Assembly (NCBI RefSeq): GCF_043555875.1
Contig: NZ_JBIGHW010000006.1
Span: 186,001-250,000 of the forward strand
Reading direction: 5' to 3'
Source of the DNA: Pelomonas margarita
GTDB taxonomy: Bacteria > Pseudomonadota > Gammaproteobacteria > Burkholderiales > Burkholderiaceae_C
Length of the DNA stretch: 64,000 nt
Shown here: piece after piece, positions 43,601-49,600 of the stretch
Layout of the letters: every line of letters starts with the position of its first letter
How positions within the stretch are numbered: position 1 is the first letter of the stretch
The notes under the pieces: model-generated
The model's database searches: none
Told to the model about the DNA's origin: nothing
The model's input: only the letters and a program-made list of their open reading frames with translations
Program-made: the position numbers and the translations under genes

Positions 43601-46600
43601 TTCTGGAAGCCTATGGCGCCGCGGAAGTAGATGAAGTCCGAGACCTTGAGCACCGCCTCGCGGGCGAACACGCCAATGCGGTCACCGCCACGGAAGTCCA
43701 GCGCGATGGCGCCGGTGGACCCTAGCGCCAGGCCACCGGCACCGAAGCTGCGCACGAAGTCGATGCTGCGGCCCTGCGCGTCGGCGCGGTTGATCTCCAG
43801 CTGCAGGTCGCTGGCGCTGAGCTCGAAGTCGTTCGGGTCGAAGCCGAACACCGCCACATTGGCCAGGTTGGCCTTGGCGGCCGTGTAGGACTGGCCACCG
43901 GCCTTGGCGATGAGCAGGCCGAAGTCCGCGCTGCTGACACCGAAACCGTAGAGGTTGGCGGCCTGCTCGGCCGGGGTCTTGCTGGTGTCGAAGCCGCCGT
44001 CTGCATACCCGATGAAGACGCTGACGCCCTGCCCCGTGATGGCCAGCATGGACGTCGCCGTGACCGGCTGCGCCACGCCCGAGGCCGTGGCCAGCATGAG
44101 GGGCGCGGCGGGCGTGTACTTCTCGAAGCCGATGCGGCCCGACAGGTAGGCGAAGTCGAACAGCTGCAGCGTGATGTCGCCCTCGACGCGCACCAGCTCG
44201 CCGGCAGCACCGTCGATGTCGATGTCCACCGTCTGGCCCGGGCCGATGGGCACGGTCAGCGGAGCGGCGGAGAAGTCGATGACACGGTCATTGGCGCGGC
44301 TGGCCTGGTTCAGCTCGACGGTCAGGTTGCGGATGGTCGGCAGCAGGTCCGACAGGCCCACAAAGCCGGCAGCCGTCGCGTTGGCCTGCAACGCCGTCCA
44401 CTTGCGGGCCGGCTCGGCCGACGAGCTGATCAGCGCCAGCGCGAGGTCGATGCCGGCGATCTGCAGGCCGGTCGCGTCTGCCGTGCCGCCGTTGACCCCG
44501 GCGAACACGGTGACGTTGTCCATGCCGAAGCTCAGCACGTCCACCGCCAGCGTCTGCGCCGGCAGCGCGCGCGTGGGCGCCAACGTCACGGTGGTGCTGC
44601 GCTTCTCGACGGCAAAGCCGCCGCTGACCTGCACGAAACCGAAGGCGTCCAGCGTCAGGTTGCCGGTGGCCGTCAGCAGGGGGCCGTTGGCGCCCGCCAT
44701 GTCGAAGGTGATGCCGCTGGCAGGGCCAGTGGCGACGGTCATGGTCGTGGCGCCCGCCGCGTAGTCGACGATGGCCGGCTTGGCGCCGGCGGGCACGACC
44801 TGGCCGGCCCGGTTGATCTGCACATTCAGGTCGTTGGCCTGAATGGTCAGGCCGTCGGGCATGCCGACCAGCGCCACCTGCTGCGCGGTGGCCTGCAACG
44901 AGGTCCACTTGCGCGCCGCGCCGCCCACCTCGGTGACCAGCGCCACGCCGAAGTCGGCGCCGGTCATATCCAGGCCGGTCTGGTCGGCCGTGCCGCCGTT
45001 GACGCCGACGAAGGCGCGCACATTGCTGGCACCGATGGTCAGCAGCCGCGCGTTGACGGTGGCCGGCGCGGCGGTCTGCACGCCCTGCGCGTTGGTGGCC
45101 GCAGACAACGTGACGGCCTGGTCGCGCTGCTCGATGGCGAAGCCGCCGCTGACCTGGAAGAAGCCGAAGGCATCGAGCGTCAGGTTGCCGGCAGCCTTCA
45201 GCACCTTGCCTTCGCTGCCCGCCATGTCCAGCGTCAGCATGTTGCCGGGGCCGGTGGCCACGACGAGGTTTTGCGCCGCGTAGTCGACGACCTTGTCGCC
45301 CAGCTGCTTGGCCTGGTTGATGCGCAGCGACAGGTCGTTGCCGCTCAGCGTGAAGCCATCGATACCGACCAGGCCCACGCTGCCGGCGCTGGCCTGCAGG
45401 CTGGTCCAGCTGCGCGCCGGCGCGGCCTTGCTGCTCTGCAGGGCCAGCGCGAATTCGAGGTTGGTGAGCTGCAGGCCGGTGCCGCCGCTGGCGCCAGCGA
45501 AGCCGTTGATGCCCGCGCCGCCAACGGTCATCAGGCGGGTCTGCACGGTGGAGCCGTCAGCCAGCACGACGGACGAGTCCTTGCTCTCGATCGCAAAACC
45601 GCCGCTGACCTGCACGAAGCCGAAGGCGTCGAGCTGCAGGTCGCCGCTGGCTTTCAGCACCTTGCCTTCGCTGCCGGCAAGACTGAGCGTCAGCGTGTCG
45701 GCCGGGCCGGTGGCAACCGTCAGGCTCTGCGCCGCGTAGTCGGCCACGCTGTCGTTGAGCTGCTTGGCCTGGTTGATCTGGATGGCGAGGTTGTTGCCAG
45801 CCAGCGTGAGGCCATCGATGCCCACCAGCGCCACGCTGCCGACGCTGGCCTGCAGCGTCGTCCAGCCCCGCGCCGGGACGGCCTTGCTGCTCTGCAGCGC
45901 CAGCGCGAACTCGGCGCCCGTCAGCTCCAGGCCCAGCCGGTCGGCCGAGGCGCCGTTATTGCCCGCAAAGCCGTTGATGTTGCTGCCGCCCACCGTCAGC
46001 AGGCGCGTTTCCACGGTCGTGCCATCGGCCAGCACGACGGACGAATCCTTGCTCTCGATGGCGAAGTTGCCAGCCAACTGCACAAAGCCGAAGGCATCCA
46101 GCGTCAGCGTGCCGCTGGCCTTGAGCATGCGGCCGTCGGCACCGGCCATGTCCAGCGTCAGCGTGTTGCCGGGGCCGGTGGCGACGACGAGGTTCTGCGC
46201 TGCGTAGTCCGCAACGGCGTCGTTGAGCTGCTTGGCCTGATTGAGCTTGATCGACAGGTTGGTGCCCGCCAGTGTCAAGCCGTCGATTCCCACCAGCGCC
46301 ACACTGCCGACAGAGGCCTGCAGGCTGGTCCAGCTGCGGGCCGGCGCGGCCTTGCTGCTTTGCAGCGCGAGCGCGAACTCGGCGTTGGTCAGCTCCAGGC
46401 CCAGGCGATCAGCCGAGTTGCCGTTGTTGCCGGCAAAGCCGTTGATGCCCGAGCCGCCGACGGTCAGCAGGCGGGTCTGCACGACCTCGCCGCCGGCCAG
46501 CGTGACGGAAGCGTCCTTGCTCTCGATGGCAAAGCCACCGCTGAGCTGCACAAAGCCGAAGGCATCCAGCGCCAGATTGCCACTGGCCTTGAGGATCTTG

Positions 46601-49600
46601 CCCTCGGAACCGGCCATGTCCAGCGTCAGCGTATTGCCGGGGCCGGTGGCAACGACGAGGTTCTGCGCGGCGTAATCCGCAACGGCGTCGTTGAGCTGCT
46701 TGGCTTGGTTGACCTGGATGCTGAGGTTGCTGCCCGCCAGCGTCAGGCCGTTGATGCCCACCAGCGCCACGCTGCCGACCGAGGCCTGCAGGCTGGTCCA
46801 GCTGCGCGTGGGCGCGGCGGTGGACGAATGCAGCGCCAGCGCGAATTCGGCGTTGGTCAGCTCCAGGCCCAGGCGGTCAGCCGAGTTGCCGTTGTTGCCG
46901 GCAAAGCCGTTGATGCCCGAGCCGCCGACGGTCAGCAATCGGGTCTGCACGACCTCGCCGCCGGCCAGCGTGACCGAGGCGTCTTTGCTCTCGATGGCGA
47001 AGCCGCCGCTGAGCTGTACGAAGCCGAAGGCGTCCAGCGCCAGCACGCCACTCGCCTTCAGCACGCGGCCGTCGCTGCCGGCGAAGTCCAGCGTCAGCGT
47101 GTTGCCCGGCGCCGTGGCGACGACGAGGTTCTGCGCGGCGTAGTCAGCCACCGCATCACCGGCCTGCTTGGCCTGGTTGAGCTTCAGCGCGAGCTGACTG
47201 CCCGACAGCGTCAGGCCGTTGATGCCGACCAGCGCGACGCTGTCGACGCTGGCCTGCAGGCTGGTCCAGCTGCGTGCCGCGTTGGCCTTGTCGCTCTGCA
47301 GCGCGAGGGCGAATTCCGCATTTGTCAGGGCCAGGCCCACGCGGTCGGCGGAGCCGCCGTTGTTGCCGGCAAAGCCGTTGATGCCGGCGCCGCCGACGGT
47401 GAGCAGGCGTGTGTTGACGGTGGAGCCGTCGGCCAGCGTCAGCGTCGAATCCTTGCTCTCCAGCGCGAAGCCGCCGCTGAGCTGCACAAAGCCGAAGGCA
47501 TCCAGCGCCAGCACGCCGCTGGCCTTCAACACCTGGCCTTCGGCGCCGGACAGATCCAGCGTGCGCGTGCCGGACGGGCCGGTGGCGACGACGAGGTTCT
47601 GCGCGGCGTAGTCGACGACCTTGTCGCCCACCTGCTTGGCCTGGTTCAGCTGCAGCGACAGGTTGGTGCCGGACAGCGTCAGGCCGCTGATGCCCACCAG
47701 GCCCACGCTGGCGACGTTGGCCTGCAGCGTCGTCCAACTGCGCGTCGGCGTGGCGGTGGACGACTGCAGCGCCAGCGCGAAGTCGGCGCCGCTCAGCGCC
47801 AGGCCCAGGCGGTCGGAGGAGTTGCCGTTGTTGCCCGCGAAGCCGTTGATGCCCGAGCCACCGACGGTCAGCAGGCGGGTGGCGACGGTGCTGCCATCGG
47901 CCAGCACCACCGACGAATCCTTGCTCTCGATCGCGAAGCCACCAGACAGCTGCACGAAGCCGAAGGCGTCCAGCGCCAGGTTGCCGCTGGCCTTCAGCAC
48001 GCGGCCGTCGCTGCCGGCGAAATCCAGCGTCAGCGTGTTGCCGGGCGCCGTGGCGACGATGAGGTTCTGCGCGGCGTAGTCGGCCACCGCATCGCCGGCC
48101 TGCTTGGCCTGGTTGAGCTTCAAGGCGAGCTGGCTGCCGGCCAGCGTGAGGCCGTTGATGCCCACCAGCGCGACACTGTCGACGCTGGCCTGCAGGCTGG
48201 TCCAGCTGCGCGCCGGGGCAGCCTTACTGGACTGCAGCGCCAGCGCGAACTCGGCGCCCGTCAGCGAAAGGCCCACGCGGTCGGCCGAGTTGCCGTTATT
48301 GCCGGCAAAGCCGCTGATGCCTGCGCCGCCCACCGTCAGCAGGCGCGTGGCGACGGTGCTGCCGTCCGCCAGCGTCAGCGTCGAATCCTTGCTCTCCAGC
48401 GTGAAGCCACCAGCCAGCTGCACGAAGCCGAAGGCGTCCAGGCTCAGCGTGCCGCTGGCGCGCAGCAGCTCGCCGTCGGCGCCCGACATCGCCAGCGTGC
48501 GCGAGGTGCCGCTGCCGGTCGCGACGACGAGGTTCTGGCCCGCGTAGTTGGCGACCGCATCGTTCAGCTGTCCGGCCTGGTTGATGGCCACGGCCAGGTT
48601 GCTACCCGTCAGCGTCAGGCCGCTGACGCCCACCAGCGCCACGCTGCCGACGCTGGCTTCCAGGCTGGTCCAGCTGCGCGCGGGCGTGGCCTGGCTGCTC
48701 TGCAGGGCCAGCGCGAAGTCGAGGTTGGTGAGCTCCAGGCCCAGGCGGTCGGCCGAGGCGCCGTTGTTGCCGGCAAAGCCGTTGATGCCGCTGCCGCCCA
48801 CGGTCAGCAGGCGCGTGGCGACGGTGCTGCCGTCGGCCAGCAGCACCGTGCCGTCGCGGCGCTCAATGGCCAGGCTGCCGCTGGTGGAGAAGAAGTCGAA
48901 CACGCCCAGCGACAGCGTGCCGCTGGCGCGCAGCAGCTCGCCGGCACTGCCGGCCATGTTGAGCGTGATGGGCGTGGCACCGGTGGCCACCGTCAGCGCG
49001 GTGGCGCCGTAGTCGACAACCGCGTCGCCAACGCCGCTGGCCTGGTTCAGCGAGACGGCCAGGTTGCTGCCGGTCAGCGTGACGCCGTCGACGCCGACCA
49101 GCCCCACCGAGCCGGCCGCGGCCTGCAGGCTGGTCCAGCTGCGCGCGGCGTTGTTGCGGTCAGACAACATCGCCAGCGCGAAGTCCAGGCCGGTCAGGTT
49201 CAGGCCCATCGCGCTGGCCTGGCCGGCGTTCATGCCGGCGAAGCCGCTGACGCCGGCCGCGCCGACGCTCAGCAGGCGGGTCTGCACCACCTCGCCACCG
49301 GCCAGCGTGACGGCCTGGTCGCTGCGCGTGACGGCCAGGCTGCCACTCAGGCGCACGAACTCGTAGAGGTCGAAGGTCAGCGTGCCAGCGGCCTGCATCA
49401 GGCGGCCGCGCGAGCCTTCCATGCTCAGCGTGATCGGCGTGGCGCCGGTGGCCACGCTCAGCGCCGTGCGGCCGGTGCCGTAATCGACGACAGCATCGGC
49501 CGCGCTGCGGGCCGTGTTGATGTGCACCGACAGGTTGCTGCCGCTCAGCGTGACGCCGGGCAGGCCGTTCAGGCTCACCGAGGTGGCGCTGGCCTGCAGG